This document shows, piece by piece, positions 23,092 through 35,846 of a DNA stretch of 64,000 bases. The DNA lies in contig NC_053044.1 in assembly GCF_003473485.1 (NCBI RefSeq), positions 37,886,091 through 37,950,090 of the forward strand, given 5' to 3'. A program made the translations under genes and the position numbers. The notes beneath the pieces were generated by a model. The model was not told the DNA's origin, made no database searches, and was given only the letters and a program-made list of their open reading frames with translations. How positions within the stretch are numbered: position 1 is the stretch's first letter; the number at the start of each line of letters is the position of its first letter. The stretch comes from Medicago truncatula. Taxonomy: Eukaryota > Streptophyta > Magnoliopsida > Fabales > Fabaceae.

Positions 23092-26000
23092 CTAATCTGC
23101 ATGAAGGTGGTGCTTCCTCCTTCGGCAGCGATTGATATACCAAGTGGCATGTTTCTGTAGGCCCATGCCCATGAGAACCTTGAGGCTTGTGAGCATAACA
23201 TAGGTCATTGCTAAAAAAAGCATAATCCAGAAAATTCTCCATGGAAGAGGATTTTGAGGAAGGTTTGCACCATATACTGGGGTTAGCACTCGAATAACCT
23301 AAGAACAAGTAATAAAAGGAAAAAGAATATACAGACATTAAATCAGATGCCAAAAAACCAGAAAAATTAAATGAGCATATGAAACTCATTAATGCTTACC
23401 ACACACGCGGGAGCAAGGGGGACAAAGGTTAGGTTTTTCTTGACACCTTCGGTTTGCAAATTTAGAGTCTGCATAAAGTGAAACTTCAAGGTTAGGTTCA
23501 TATTCTTAACACAGTGAAAATTCAAAATACAGTGAAAATTCTAGTCATGATATAAAGACCCAGAATTCTAGTCAAACCAACAGCACCTTTCTCAGGTGTC
23601 CACTAAATGCCATATTTTTGTTTTGAGACTACACATGTGGGAACTAAAGCGTAATATTCCAAATAAAAAAAATTGCTACATAGTAACAGAAATTCATTTT
23701 TTAACATTATGGAAATAAACTATATGGGCGGGGGATGACTCAAAATAAAGTCAAACACAAAGAGACTTGAATGAATTAAGAAAAAAGGACATTTTATCAA
23801 ATATAAAAAGCTGGTCAATGAAGATTATTGTGGCAAATAATTCCAAAAGGCATTTGAAATAGATTTGTGGAAGATCTTGGTACATTCAGGTGTGTTGCTC
23901 AAAAACCCCAAAAGGTTATCAGCTCAGCTCTAAGTAGCAATTTGAATGAAGATACCACATTTTCCTATCAAGTGGTTCCAGCTGTCTATACCTTTCAAAA
24001 CAACTAATCATACTGCATTCATAATATCTACATAAATCAAATGAAATACCTGTTTACACAGGTCTTCAAGAAACTCAGAATATGCAATGGGCTTAATGTC
24101 ATTGAATTTAGCAATGAACGAATGCTTGATAATATCAATAACCATTTCACATACATACACCAAGAGAATATTCTGCACCAAATAAAATATATGTCAGGAG
24201 CAAGACTAGGGCAAGAAGAGAAATTGATTCAATGTAACAAACTAAACTTCAATAAATTGTAGGAGCTAAAATATTTCCAAATCTTACAGTAAGAAAGCTT
24301 TCAAACCAGGGGCCTTCTGCCTCAAGAATATTCTGAGCCAAAACGAATAAGATAAATGCTGAAATGTGAAACCTCTCAACAGAATCTGCTTGCCACCAAA
24401 AGAAATTGGAGAAAATAAAAAAAATGAACAAGTTATTACGAGACAAAATAAAAAACAAAACTTATATTAAATGACAAACACAGAAAAAATATCCTATTAA
24501 AACACTTGGTCATTTAGCCCATTTCAACAAAAAAATTGAATTTGTGTGTGTGAATTTAATATTAGAAGCACTTTCACTGAACAAAGAAGTCTACACCATC
24601 AGAATGTTTGCAAGTAATCTAAAATGCCATTCATTTCATTTGTCTCTTCCTCGACATAAGGAAGACAAATAAACTCTGCATAAGCATGTTTGGTACGACG
24701 GAAAGGCAAACTCAATTTGAATTTTTGGTTATGTGAAAGACAATCCCAATCCTCAAGTGGCTGGGTGTAAATTAATGCTTTTCCTTATTAATCCTCATTA
24801 TTTATAGTAATTCCATGACTGATGGACATAAAAATTATATAGAATGAAATGCAATAACATTCCCAAGTGTCCATATATTGGAATAAAACTGTCAAATAAA
24901 AAGGGCAGCCATGTGCACTAAAGCTCCCACATACGCAAGGTCCGGGAAGGGGTCCCACCATTTTGGTGTATGGTACGCAGCCTTACCCTGTTTTTTACAC
25001 AAGAGGCTGTTTCCAGGACTTGAACCCGTGACCTTTCAGTCACGTGACAACAACTTTACTGTTGCGCCAAGGCCCCCCTTTATTGGAACAAAACTGTCAT
25101 TCCATTAAAAGACTTTGCACTCCCTTTCTGATTCTGCAAAAGTATACTTCGTTTCAAACATGAATTATACAATGAAAATAAAAGGAGTCAAACAACTTAA
25201 AGCAAAAAAAATTCCTGATACTAAAAGGCACAGGAGCGAAGGTGCCAAAGAAGGCAAAAGCAAAGTCCAGGCACTACTCATTAGACTCAAATAACAGGAT
25301 TCAAAAGAAAAACACGCAAGTTTGGTGTACAAACATGAAAGTAACTTCACTTCGCCGGTATCAAATAGTAATATGAATGAGGCCGTAACAAATCACAGAA
25401 GCTGTTTTCCATGTTTGAAAGTATTAAGCTGAAATCAAAGAACACAAACTATAGTAAGAAAAATAACTTACCAAAGTAAACCAAACTTTGAACATTATCC
25501 TTGCTGTATCGTTTAAACACGTTGCTTTTAATCTCAGCAAAATTATTTGACACCAGCAAAGCTAACAATGCATTGTTGTGGGCAACAATACATGTTGATA
25601 AAGTGATTGCCTGAGCTAATAAGATAAAAGAATGAACAAGTAAGACTGGTTAAGGAACCAAATCACTGACCCTGGAGTTCTTCTGTTTTTACATAAGAAA
25701 ATAGTTATCCAAACAACTGGGGAGAAAAATCATCCCAATGGGAAAGGATATTTGAAGCTACCACAGCTAAAGCTTGGTCACAAACAAATCTCCAAAGCCA
25801 GAATCTCATATTTTCTGGGGGGCAACTTGCAAGTCCTTCAGCAGAATGAAATGATGTTTGCAACACATCCCCATTAAAACTTTGACATAATTTATCAAAT
25901 ATCTGCAAGCGTTTCAATTATCAGCTACAAGCATACAATATAAGTCTCATTATGGATATTATGGGATATTATGATTGTTGAGACCTATGAAATTAACAGA

Positions 26001-29000
26001 AAGTGGGTAACCAAAGTAAAATCTCTAGCTGCATAGATTACAATTTCAGTACTTGTGAACTGAACTGTTTAAACACCAAAAGGCCACTGAATACACATAT
26101 GGATGTTACAGAAAACTACCTCAAGATTATTTATATCATCCATTAATCCCACTCATGGAGTTAAATTACCCTTCGGGTTTGGGTTTGTCTCAAATCCTAA
26201 GGCAATACGAATCAGCCTTTTCTTTCTGCCACTAATTCAGGTTTACTACTTTATAGTTTATATGATCAAAACTGACAAGGCTACGGCATAAAATGGGTGG
26301 GATGACAAACTAAACAAGCAGGAGATGTATATTGTTACTAATAATGATTTTCGGATACAGCAAATTTTGATCTTATCAAATGTCAGAGTTTCATGATTTA
26401 TATGTAAATTTAAAATTTGGTTGCATACACTGGCAAAACCCCTTTGTCACTCGAAGATCTTGCTGACATAAACTCAATAACATTAATATACATTGTGGAT
26501 TTGTGGTTAAATTTTGCAATGTGGAGAACTAATAATCCCATAATTAGGGTTGGGAAGAGGTCAGGCCGGCCTACAGGGGCCTATGGCCTGGCCTGTTTAT
26601 TAAAAAGGCTAGGCTTAGGCTTTTTAAAAAGCCTATTTAAGTAAATAGGCCAGGCTTAGGCTATCAAAAAAAGCCTATGAAGCCTAATGGGCCGGCCTTT
26701 TTATGCATGTTAGGCTTCATAGTGGACTTTTTAAATAGGCTTTAAAACTTTATAGTGAAATAGGCTTTTAAGGCCTTATAGTAGTGATAGACAAGTCTTA
26801 CACTGAAATAGGCTTTGAGGCTTATTAAGCCTATTTAAAAGTAGATAAAATGGAATGTTTAATGACTTTAATAGTAAGTAGGCCTGTAAATAGGCTTTCA
26901 GGCCAGGCCAGACTTTTAAATAGGCCAGGCCAGGCCAAAAAAATAGGCCTGTGAAAGGCCATAGGCCAGGCTCAGGCCTGCATATTTTTTCGTAGGCCAG
27001 GCTCGGGCCTATCAAAGCCTGGCCTGGCCTATTCCCAACCCTACCCATAATCAAGATTAACAAATTAATCGATGCTCACCTCTAAAACATTGTAGACCAC
27101 ATATAATTTTATCGTTCCTTGACCACGGATCATATGATATATTAAGCTGATATCTGAGGAAGCAAGTATGAAAGAGGGAATAGAACAGAATTAGTATAAC
27201 ATGGAACCCGGTCAATACTAAAAAGAATGATATAACATATAATCGGAGGAGTAGAGAATCACTGTACCTGTTCTCTGCAAAAGAATAACTCCAAAGCTCA
27301 TAATAATAAAACAACCCAAATCTGACAATTCCATTGTAGAGAGCCTCTTGAACTGTCTGTCACAAGCATGATTAGGTCATATATATTGTAACACAGAAAA
27401 CCATGATAGACTATCACAAATTTTAGTAACAGAATACTAACTGGACAGGTTAAGGGAATATACAAATCAAAGCATGAGAACATGTATTAATGAGAGACTT
27501 ATCAGATAAAAGAGAATCATTAACTAACTCGGTCTGTATATAAATTAATAGCTATTTTTTTTTTTTTGGGAGAGAGTTAACAGCTAAATCTGTATCATAT
27601 AGATTGAACTAACAGCCTAATTTGTGACGGCATGTTCAAGAAAAACCACTTTGTTACATCGTTGCAAGATTTACCATGATATCTAAAGCACTAGTAAGAT
27701 TGTACTCGATGAACACATCTTAAATGCAAGTCTAAATTAAAGAAACTGATGCTGTGAGATTCATGTATAACCTAAATCCTCATATTATGCCCAACTAGCA
27801 TTTTAGTACAAGGAAAGAAAAGTTAAGAAAGGAGAAAACCTTGTCTTTAGAAGCCTCCAAATGGTCATCAAGATCCTCGTTGGCATAATAGTTAATAATG
27901 AAAGAAATGAATCGAAGCAGACAAAGAAGCCAACATCTATAAGCTGCAATTGCATTTCAACTTTAAGATACCAAAATACAGAATGTCTTGATAGAAATAT
28001 GAAAATATAAGTTAGCTATTATGCATTAAGTGGAAGGTTTGCGTTTTACTTCTTTTCCCTTAAACATCTGATTCTGAATTTATTTTGATTATTGTGGAGG
28101 AAAAGTACAGGAAACTAAACAAAGAGAAGATGTCCATAGATGATATAACAGGAATATAACCAGAAATGATTTATATTTATTTTTCCTTTTATTTGAGAAA
28201 AAGAAATGTACCAATTCACATCTCCATGGCAAGCGGAAGATAGTATCGTAAACTTTCTCTCGTTCAATTTCATTGCCGAGAGTAGTTGTGCTTCGTAAAG
28301 AATTTCCGTTGTACATTTCCTCCAAGAAATATGCTACAGGAGACTTATCTACTTTGAACACATCTGACATCAAAACATACCACAAATTTAATTGAGCCAA
28401 AATGCACGCACGACATGAGTAAAATTAAATGACAAGATAAGAGAATTGAGCAATAAAAATTGCTTCGCATAAAGAAATCACATAGACAATTTTACTAGTG
28501 TTGATTTATAAATGAGCTGCTGGAACATAATCAGAAAACAAGAAAAGGATTTTATCCATATCAAAACCGCCCATTGCATTGCCATTCCAGCCATACTTTC
28601 ATTTTCGACCAAGCCTGTGTGTAATTTTGTAATACTATCGTTGGATTACCAACTACTAAGCATATGCATTATAAAAACGTATGCAAAGCTAGAATTATAG
28701 TAGCTTGTTGGAAGCAGGCATGAACTAGAACACCAAAAGAAAAAACAGACATGCAAACTACGAAGAATTTGGATTCAGTATGAACTTAAACATAATTGAA
28801 GTGGCATTGCAAATAACAATCAGTTTAATCACGTACCGAATTATAGGTTGAAATTTCCTAACATAAGATAATTTCCGATTAATAGTTAGTTAGTTACTGA
28901 CAAGTACTGACAATGTTGCATGCAAAGCAGAGCAAAGAGAATTGAGTACTCACAATTAGGATCTTCTTCCATAATCCGCTTCCAATCCACAGATTCAATG

Positions 29001-29542
29001 GTTTCCGCTTTCGTAAGAACACTCCTTTCCCTTTCCGACTCGATTTTGGTAGGTTTCTCCATGGGACTCATTTGCTTGACACAATCCTCCTTCTCCTTTC
29101 CAATACTATTGTCATCACCAATCAGCGAAGCAACTAAATCCTCAGAACTTCCACCATTGACATTCCTCTGCCTCAATTCACCGAAATTAAACCCTTCCAC
29201 AGAACAACGAACATTCGTCGGAAACGTAGAACAGACACTCGGTTCACTCAATTCCTCACACACAACGCTTCCTCCTGTACCGGAGTATCTCATCGCATCA
29301 AGCTCGAAACCGAAACCGTTACCGTTACATACTATTCCGTTTTGGATCGGCGATTTAGTTTCCCGGTGTGGATCAACGGAATTGGCGACGGGATCGAGAA
29401 GCTTCTTTTTTCTTCTATGTTTACGCTTTTTGCGATCGGGATCGGATTTGGAACGGTGGAGGAGAGATTCTTGTTCTTCGAATGATGGAGTGCGGCGGAG
29501 AACCTCGAAGGAGAGTTTTGTGTTACCGGTTCTCAACGCCAT
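23092..29542 (-). CDS. POD1: TAPT1-family membrane protein, POD1-like
   Basis: Exons (minus): 29542-28954, 28363-28212, 27943-27840, 27356-27268, 27153-27080, 25902-25752, 25639-25472, 24385-24288, 24172-24050, 23468-23400 and 23298-23092. All phases agree and give 607 residues. A hydrophilic N-terminus with a basic run (RKKRKHRRKKK) is followed from about residue 190 by the TAPT1 core (DWKRIMEED, DKSPVAYFLEEMYNGNSL, RLPWRCELLIDVGFFVCFDSF) and several membrane segments; the end reads KHATWYINRCRRRKHHLHAD. Arabidopsis POD1 is an ER membrane protein needed for pollen tube guidance and early embryo patterning; the role here is inferred from that. Intron 6 (25751-25640) has U12-type AT-AC signals. 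Intron 5 holds a hAT element and intron 7 an Au SINE. The start is the ATG of MALRTG. Confidence 0.92.
24895..25080 (-). mobile_element. Au-type SINE in intron 7 of the POD1-like gene
   Basis: On the minus strand the order GGCGCAACAGTAAAGTTGTTG, CACGGGTTCAAGTCCTGG (B box), AACAGCCTCTTG, AGGGTAAGGCTGCGTACC, CCCTTCCCGGACC, GGGAGCTTTAGTGCAC is that of the widespread plant Au SINE. The flanks TATTGGAATAAAACTGTCA (24876-24894) and TATTGGAACAAAACTGTCA (25081-25099) are a 19-bp target duplication with one difference. Confidence 0.92.
25640..25751 (-). other. U12-type AT-AC intron of the POD1-like gene
   Basis: The intron is 112 bases. Its 5' end ATATCCTTT (25751-25743) matches the U12 donor consensus exactly, TTCCTTAAC (25657-25649) matches the U12 branch site, and it ends in AC at 25641-25640, about ten bases after the branch adenosine. 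Joining phase 1 to phase 1 gives a continuous ...VVASIVHSFILLAQAITL.... No GT-AG pair in this stretch keeps the frame. Confidence 0.82.
26545..27043. mobile_element. non-autonomous hAT-type element in intron 5 of the POD1-like gene
   Basis: The 499-bp element begins TAGGGTTGGGAA and ends in the exact complement TTCCCAACCCTA, with the similarity running further inward. CCCATAAT at 26537-26544 and 27044-27051 is a perfect 8-bp target duplication, the hAT hallmark. The interior has no transposase. It is built from many copies of AGGCC, GGCCTG and AATAGGCTT-like words in both orientations. It lies 36 bases downstream of the exon 5 donor site. Confidence 0.92.
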
Positions 29543-30900
29543 GGGCAATGGGAAATTGAGAAAGTAGTGAAGAATTGAATTATTATTGGTGATTGCTTCG
29601 TCTTATTAGATTGTGTGACGAGAAAGGGAACGAGTCCAGCTATCATTCGCGCTCTCCCATCCTACTGTTTTTTTCCCCGACATCACTTATCACTATCACT
29701 GTTATTTATGCATGTAGTACTTTTTTCTTTCTTTCACGGTGAACTATTTTATCATTTTAAAAACAAAACAAAAAATAGAATTTCGCATTAATTAAAATAA
29801 AATAAGTTAAGGTTAATAATAAAGTTGAACTAGTATTTGTGATTTTATCACCATGCTAATTTTCTTATTTTCTATAATCCAGGAAAGTAAAATTATAAAA
29901 AATTAATATTAATTTCATTTTTATTTGAAGGGTAGTTTTGTCATTTAAGATAAGTCTGGTTTAAAAGTCGAATTATTCTACCCAAAAATCAAATTTGAGT
30001 TTTTTTTTTCTTTCTTTCAAACGATTAGTCATATGATGAATCTTATTAACCACTTGAGTTGAGCTCAATCATTTAATCAAATCATTCTTTTTTTTTGGTT
30101 GAACACATAAGTGAATAATATGTATGTGTCTTTACTAACATTTTCAAAACCGTGATGCATGTTATGGCCCCTTGAGTTATTGAACCCAACTCACCTATTT
30201 TTTATTATTTAAAAATTAAAAATAAAGCACATGTAAATGAGTTACAAAATTGAAACGAAAAAATCGAAGTGTATGGTTGAATAGCTCGATTGATAAGTGT
30301 TTTGGAGGGGAGTGAGTATTTTCATTTTTATGTGTTTTGTTAAAAAATTTAAGAAAAAGGAGGGAGGAAGAAGGTAATAATTTTATTACATTGACAAAAC
30401 TACCCTCCATTTTATATTAAAATCCAAAATCATCCTCATTAAATTTTAAGTTATTCAAGTATGAGAAAAACTAACATATGATAATTAACATGTAACATTT
30501 CCTCTTCAAAAAATTAACATGTAAATCTTTTTTTTTGAGAGATAACATGTAACATTTGATTTTTTCTTTTAAAGAACATGTAACATTTGATAGTTACAAT
30601 TAATTAAAAGATAAGTGTTTTTTGAACAACTTAAATATAAAAAGAAATATGAGTGAAGACACAAAAAACAAACCAATAGAGAGAATAGTAAAAATATAAA
30701 GTGAATATTTGATAAAAAGTTGCAACCAATAAAATCAGCTAGCACGAGTGGTGTACGAGGAGACGGAATGAATCCAATCAATTAAAGTCTTAAACTAACT
30801 TTCTTCTGATAATCATGATCGTGTTAAATTAGCGTTGGAGTGGGTAACAATAACATGTATGTATGTATGGCAGGAGAAGACTCGGGTTTTAAAGAATAGG
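29543..30900. other. divergent intergenic region
   Basis: Shared upstream DNA of the leftward POD1-like gene and the rightward diphosphatase gene. It is AT-rich and contains short homopolymer runs; no element with definable ends was seen. Confidence 0.5.
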
Positions 30901-31016
30901 TTAGACGGCTCTGAATGAATCAAATCAAGTTCTCCTTACTTAACAAACAACCCCCCAATCCCTCACTCATTCCCGTTTGTTTCATAATCATCAATACTCC
31001 TAACTCACTCACACCG

Positions 31017-32291
31017 GTATGTCTTTCTATGCTTCTCTTTTCCCTATTCTCAAACCAATTTTTCTGTTCCTTTTTCAATTCACTTGTCTCTACTCTAATC
31101 AGATTATAGCTTGAAATTCAATAACTCAATCTTCAGCTCATTATTTTCTCCTACCTAGCTCAAAATTGTACTTCAAACAGTTACACTTCAACTGTTCTAA
31201 ATTGTGACTCTCAATGATGGATGATTCTATATCGTCGTGTTTTTTGCGTTGTTTTAGACCTTTGGTTTAGATAGCTCAGTGTTGTTAAATAGCATAGCAA
31301 AAATTGAACTAATCCCTATTATTCCTCAATATACTATTTAGATCATAAGACAGTCGCTTAGAAAACAAGATTGTTACAATTTAGAACAGTTGAAGTGTAA
31401 CTGTTACAATTCCCTTGAAGTATAATTTTATCAAACTACTATTTTCTGCAATCTACGGTATATAACACTGAGATAGCTCGCTCAGTTATGGGATGTATAC
31501 AAGAAATATAATTTATTCTTTTTAATTAAACCTCTGTCTGTGTGTGCTAATGATACCATTGATACGTAGATAAAACAAAATTTATGATGACATACGACGT
31601 ATAATCCAAGGTAAAGATTTATCAACCATTGTTTAATGGTGATTTCTTTATCTTTAAATTGAACAACATATCTATGTTTTCATCATCTTAGTCTTTCACC
31701 GTTGCTCTTCATCCATCTTCCCCAGAACACATAGTAAGCTCCTAAATTCACCCCCAACCCCCCTAAGTAATGTCTTACTTGCAGCCATACAGGAAAAGTA
31801 TTTTAAAAAACAAGTGCTGTCCTTAACAGGTTCATCCCCTCACCCCCCAAAAAATATCCTTATTCTTAATTTCACTAATTACCAATGTTATGTTTATTAA
31901 TTCTTAAAAACTTATTCTGTAGTATATCAAAGTTATATCTGTTACCTATGTTTAAATTTTATTTGTACAAATTGGAAAAACATGCGGAACCGGAATGGAA
32001 ATTACATTTGGCTAACTCAGATCAATGGACTTATGTTATCCCCAAGTAGGCTCTTATGCAGTAAAGGGAAACTACTTTCTGATAAGAAAATGCTAGATAG
32101 TTCAAATAGAAGCCAAGTTAGCTACCCTATAGTTAGTTTGTTCAGTGTATAATTTGTTTCTTAATCTGTAACCATCTCTGGATGTTTGCTTAGAGGTTGA
32201 GAATGAATTGATTGGTTCCTGTTAGTTTTTTTTTAGACTGGGCCTGGGAAGTACTACTTTTTTGACATGATAGATGTTATATGTATGGCAG
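31017..32291 (+). other. probable 5'UTR intron of the diphosphatase gene
   Basis: A donor-like GGTATGTC at 31016-31023 and an acceptor GTATGGCAG ending at 32291 would join a leader at about 30900-31016 to the 19 bases before the ATG. This is inferred from splice signals only; transcript data would settle it. Confidence 0.45.
31160..31435. repeat. inverted repeat with a 29-bp perfect core
   Basis: The 29 bases at 31178-31206 (starting ACAGTTACACTTC) are the exact reverse complement of 31376-31404. Weaker pairing extends outward (AAAATTGTACTTCAA with TTGAAGTATAATTTT). The arms are 169 bases apart. It may be a MITE; no target duplication was identified. Confidence 0.8.
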
Positions 32292-32310
32292 GTGCTCATA
32301 GAGAGACGCC

Positions 32311-33267
32311 ATGGTGTCTGTCGCTGGGGTTGCTACTACACAGCCTCTTTTTTCTTTTGGATTGATTTCAGACGTCCAATACGCTGACATTCCTGATGGC
32401 CGCTCATTCCTTGGTGTTCCGCGGTATTATAGGCATAGTATTCTTGTGCTGCAGAGAGCAGTGAAAGAATGGAATTCTCATCAGAAGCATAAGTTTGTGA
32501 TTAATTTAGGAGATATTGTTGATGGGTTTTGTCCCAAAGATCAATCTATTAATGCTGTAAAGAAAGTTGTGGATGAATTTGAAATGTTCAGGGGACCTGT
32601 GTATAATATGATTGGCAATCACTGTCTTTACAATCTTCCTCGAAGCACATTACTTCCATTATTAAAGATCCCAACCCTTGATGGTTGTGCTTACTATGAC
32701 TTCTCACCAGTGCCAGAATATAGATTTGTAGTTCTGGATAGCTATGACATCAGTGCCATTGGTTGGCCTCAGGATCATCCAAAAACATTGGAGGCCTTGA
32801 AATTGCTTAGGGAGAAGAATCCAAATGAAGATAAGAATAGTCCAAATAATTTAAAGGGGCTTGAAAGAAGGTTTCTTATGTTTAACGGAGGTGTTGGAAA
32901 GGAACAGATGGAATGGTTGGATGGTATTCTCCAGGATGCAACCAAATTGAAACAGAAAGTGGTTGTCACATGCCATCTGCCTCTAGATCCTTGTGCAACA
33001 TCCGAGGAGGCGCTACTGTGGAATTGTGATGAAGTGATGAATTTGATACACAGATACAGTTGTGTTAAAGCCGTTCTTGCTGGACACGATCATAAAGGTG
33101 GGTATTCCATTGATTCTCATGGGGTACACCATAGAGTTCTTGAAGCTGCTCTTGAATGTCCTCCGGGCACAGATGCATTTGGAAGCGTTTATGTCTATGA
33201 TGACAGGATATCACTTGTAGGAACTGATAGAATGGCAAATACCGACATGCATTTTGATCATCAATAA
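32311..33267 (+). CDS. ADPRM: Mn-dependent ADP-ribose/CDP-alcohol diphosphatase
   Basis: A single coding exon of 318 residues with all metallophosphoesterase metal-binding blocks in order: SDVQYAD (near residue 20; DxQ in place of DxH is usual for this family), GDIVDG, GNHCLY, CHLPLDP and GHDHKGGY. The family hydrolyses ADP-ribose, IDP-ribose, CDP-choline, CDP-glycerol and similar nucleotides with Mn2+ in the cytosol. There is no signal peptide or membrane segment. The ATG lies 19 bases after a likely splice acceptor, so the leader is probably spliced. The reading frame is undisturbed and full length. Confidence 0.93.
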   Translation: MVSVAGVATTQPLFSFGLISDVQYADIPDGRSFLGVPRYYRHSILVLQRAVKEWNSHQKHKFVINLGDIVDGFCPKDQSINAVKKVVDEFEMFRGPVYNMIGNHCLYNLPRSTLLPLLKIPTLDGCAYYDFSPVPEYRFVVLDSYDISAIGWPQDHPKTLEALKLLREKNPNEDKNSPNNLKGLERRFLMFNGGVGKEQMEWLDGILQDATKLKQKVVVTCHLPLDPCATSEEALLWNCDEVMNLIHRYSCVKAVLAGHDHKGGYSIDSHGVHHRVLEAALECPPGTDAFGSVYVYDDRISLVGTDRMANTDMHFDHQ

Positions 33268-34138
33268 CTTCAATTTGTATGACATGATGTTTAGAACACG
33301 CACATTCTTTAATCAATAATTTATAGAGTATACCTATGGTCTCGTTAGAGTACTGCCCAAGTTGGAATAACGCGGTTGTAACTGGTACCGCTAACTGGCA
33401 AGTTCTTGAATCAACATGCTCCTTCCTTTTGAGAGAGGAAAGAATGCAACATACAGCATTATTGGGGTTGTTACTGTGCTTATGTGATTTGTTAATCGGT
33501 GTTATAAAACTGTTGTGAAATTTTACTTAATCGCTTGGCATACCTTTCAGAGAAAACCTTGTTGTGATTATGTAACTGTTGTTGTGTATTATTAGAGTTA
33601 TTTGCATATTTTTATCACTTTCATACTGAATTACAGCTTATTCGACTGCTTTCTATTTACTTCAGACCTTTTCACTTTACTTTACGGCAAGCGCTGCAGG
33701 GAATCATCTATAAAATTCAAACAATGATAAATTTTAATGCAAGTAGGGAAAAGCTAGAGATATGCTTTATAGGTGAAGAGAAAATACAGATTCTTGGAAA
33801 CTTATAGTGAAGCTACTTAGAATGGTGAGATAATTAATATCCACGAATTGAACTCATTTTCCTCTCCTATAAGTTGGAAGATTTTTGAAGAGTTAAAGTG
33901 TCTTAGACCTTGGATGATCATTTCGAAAGTTGATATATATCAATATTTGTATATAGTTTTTGATCGTGTTGGTCAATATCGGTATATGAATGTTGAGATC
34001 ATAGCTGTGGCAGGGAACACACTCAATCAAGGTTATTGAAGTGGAGTTGCTAAGTCTACAAGCGGAGGCACTTAGTCTTGTGATGGTTTGAAGTTCAGAA
34101 ATTTTAATTGAGGGAAGATATGTTGGAACTTCAAGAGG
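33268..34138. other. 3' flank of the diphosphatase gene
   Basis: About the first 350 bases are probably 3'UTR. No other gene was seen. Confidence 0.45.
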
Positions 34139-34140
34139 TA

Positions 34141-34378
34141 CTTCCTCCATCTTAATCTTTGGTCCTTTTAACTAGTATTAGTTTTGTCTCAACACTTTGG
34201 TTCTTTTAGGAAATCAAGATACAATTAATGATGTTTTTTTATTTGGACTACCTCTTACAAAAACCAAAAGCACACATTAAATGAATGTTGTTAATTAAGG
34301 TCTAAACTTATCAAATTTTATTACTTCTTAATATTTGAGTTCAAACCTTAAATGCCCAAAGATTAAGTACAAAGGGAG
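34141..34378. mobile_element. Stowaway-like MITE
   Basis: The termini CTTCCTCCATCTTAATC and, in complement, CTCCCTTTGTACTTAATC resemble the CTCCCTCC ends of Tc1/mariner Stowaway MITEs. A TA dinucleotide flanks each end (34139-34140 and 34379-34380), as expected. The interior has no ORF. Confidence 0.75.
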
Positions 34379-35846
34379 TACATTCTAAGAGATGGATGAA
34401 TATATCTTTACACTTGAAAATCTCACGATCACGGGTTGCACTTGGGGTGAACTCATGAATAGTTGAAGCATTTCCATTCTTGGTTAATCATGTGAAAGTT
34501 TATGCATCCCCAATCATGTTGAGAGGAGGATGTGGATGATCATTTGATATGTGAGTGGTTATGTTTCTTTATAATTTTAATTTTTGAGTGAGTGTTGTAG
34601 GGTTATTCACTTATTGAGTCGGTTTTATAAATTCTTGTAATCTTATGAGTGAACACAATGGTACCTATGAGATTTGGTTGAGTATGTATCTTTCATCCAA
34701 TCGTTCAATGTCATGTCATATTTTTATATTAATTTATATTAAAATAAATTTAAATGTTAAACAAATTTTGTCTAGGGTACCGACCCAACTAAACTCCAAG
34801 TAACTAAGAATTTAAGTTATGTTGAGGTGTTTCCGTAAATGTAGGTAATTATATAGAACCGTATAAAAGAACCACACCGGCAAACATATTTTGTTTAAGG
34901 AAAATACTGTTTATAGCAACTACCTCCCTTGTATTCCGGCCAAACACACATGTTATTGGTTAATTGCTTTTCGCTTTCCCTTCGGGACAATTTCCGTCGG
35001 GATAAATAGCACTGCTGTTTGTTTAAAATTTATGAAGTAAAAAGGATTAAACTCATTGAAATTGGGCAGCCAAACCATATTTTATTTTATTTTATTTTAT
35101 CAGATAACAGTAATAAATTGATAATCTAATTAACCGAAACAGAACAATGTGAATTAATACCCGTAGTGCATATAGACAAAATAATTTCATTATCAAATTA
35201 ACAAAAATGCAGACACTATTGTCAGTTTTCCTAACTATCAAACCAAACTTCCTTAATTTTCTATATAATATATCCAAAACTGTTGATATTTTTTCTCGTG
35301 ATCCTAATTTCTACATCATCACCAAACACTCGTCCTCACTTCCCGGGACACCAACTCTCATTCACATGCATGAACTTTATATTATATGGCCAAATACAGA
35401 CATTCAGTTCAGTAATCTCTTGTCTATATAATTTCTGTTACATAATTATATCTACTATATACTATTATAATATAATTAGACAACATACACCTCTGGTTGA
35501 TACAAATATAGCTCAGTTTTCAACATTAGATCAAAATAGTAAAGAGTAGTATTATTTTTCAAAGGAGTAGATAACAGATGTAGACAGAGATGCCTCTGGA
35601 CAAAGAATTATTGTTGGCCACGTGGTTTGTAACTCAATTACTTCCGTCCATCATGTACATTTGTTTCTCCAATCCCAGCTGTTGCTAACTCCTATATACC
35701 TTTTTGGCCCCACACCCCACTTAATTGTTTAACAGAATCACGGTGTCATCATAATTTTATCAAAAACTATAAAACAAAATTATAATGTTATCGTGATTTT
35801 GTCAAATTCACCATTCGGATGAGATATATGATATGATACATACTTT
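34379..35846. other. intergenic DNA downstream of the DUF868 gene
   Basis: AT-rich, with a short TTTTA repeat near 35080-35100 and a G-box-like GCCACGTGG near 35618-35626. No gene was seen. Confidence 0.45.

Noticed and set aside
25705-25751. Extension of POD1 exon 6 through SHWDDFSPQLFG
   Set aside because: The frame runs into a stop with no in-phase GT donor, while the U12 AT-AC junction gives a continuous protein.
28920-29567. 215-codon plus-strand frame
   Set aside because: It is the antisense shadow of exon 1 of the POD1-like gene, has no recognisable domain, and the minus frame has family homology and correct splice phases.
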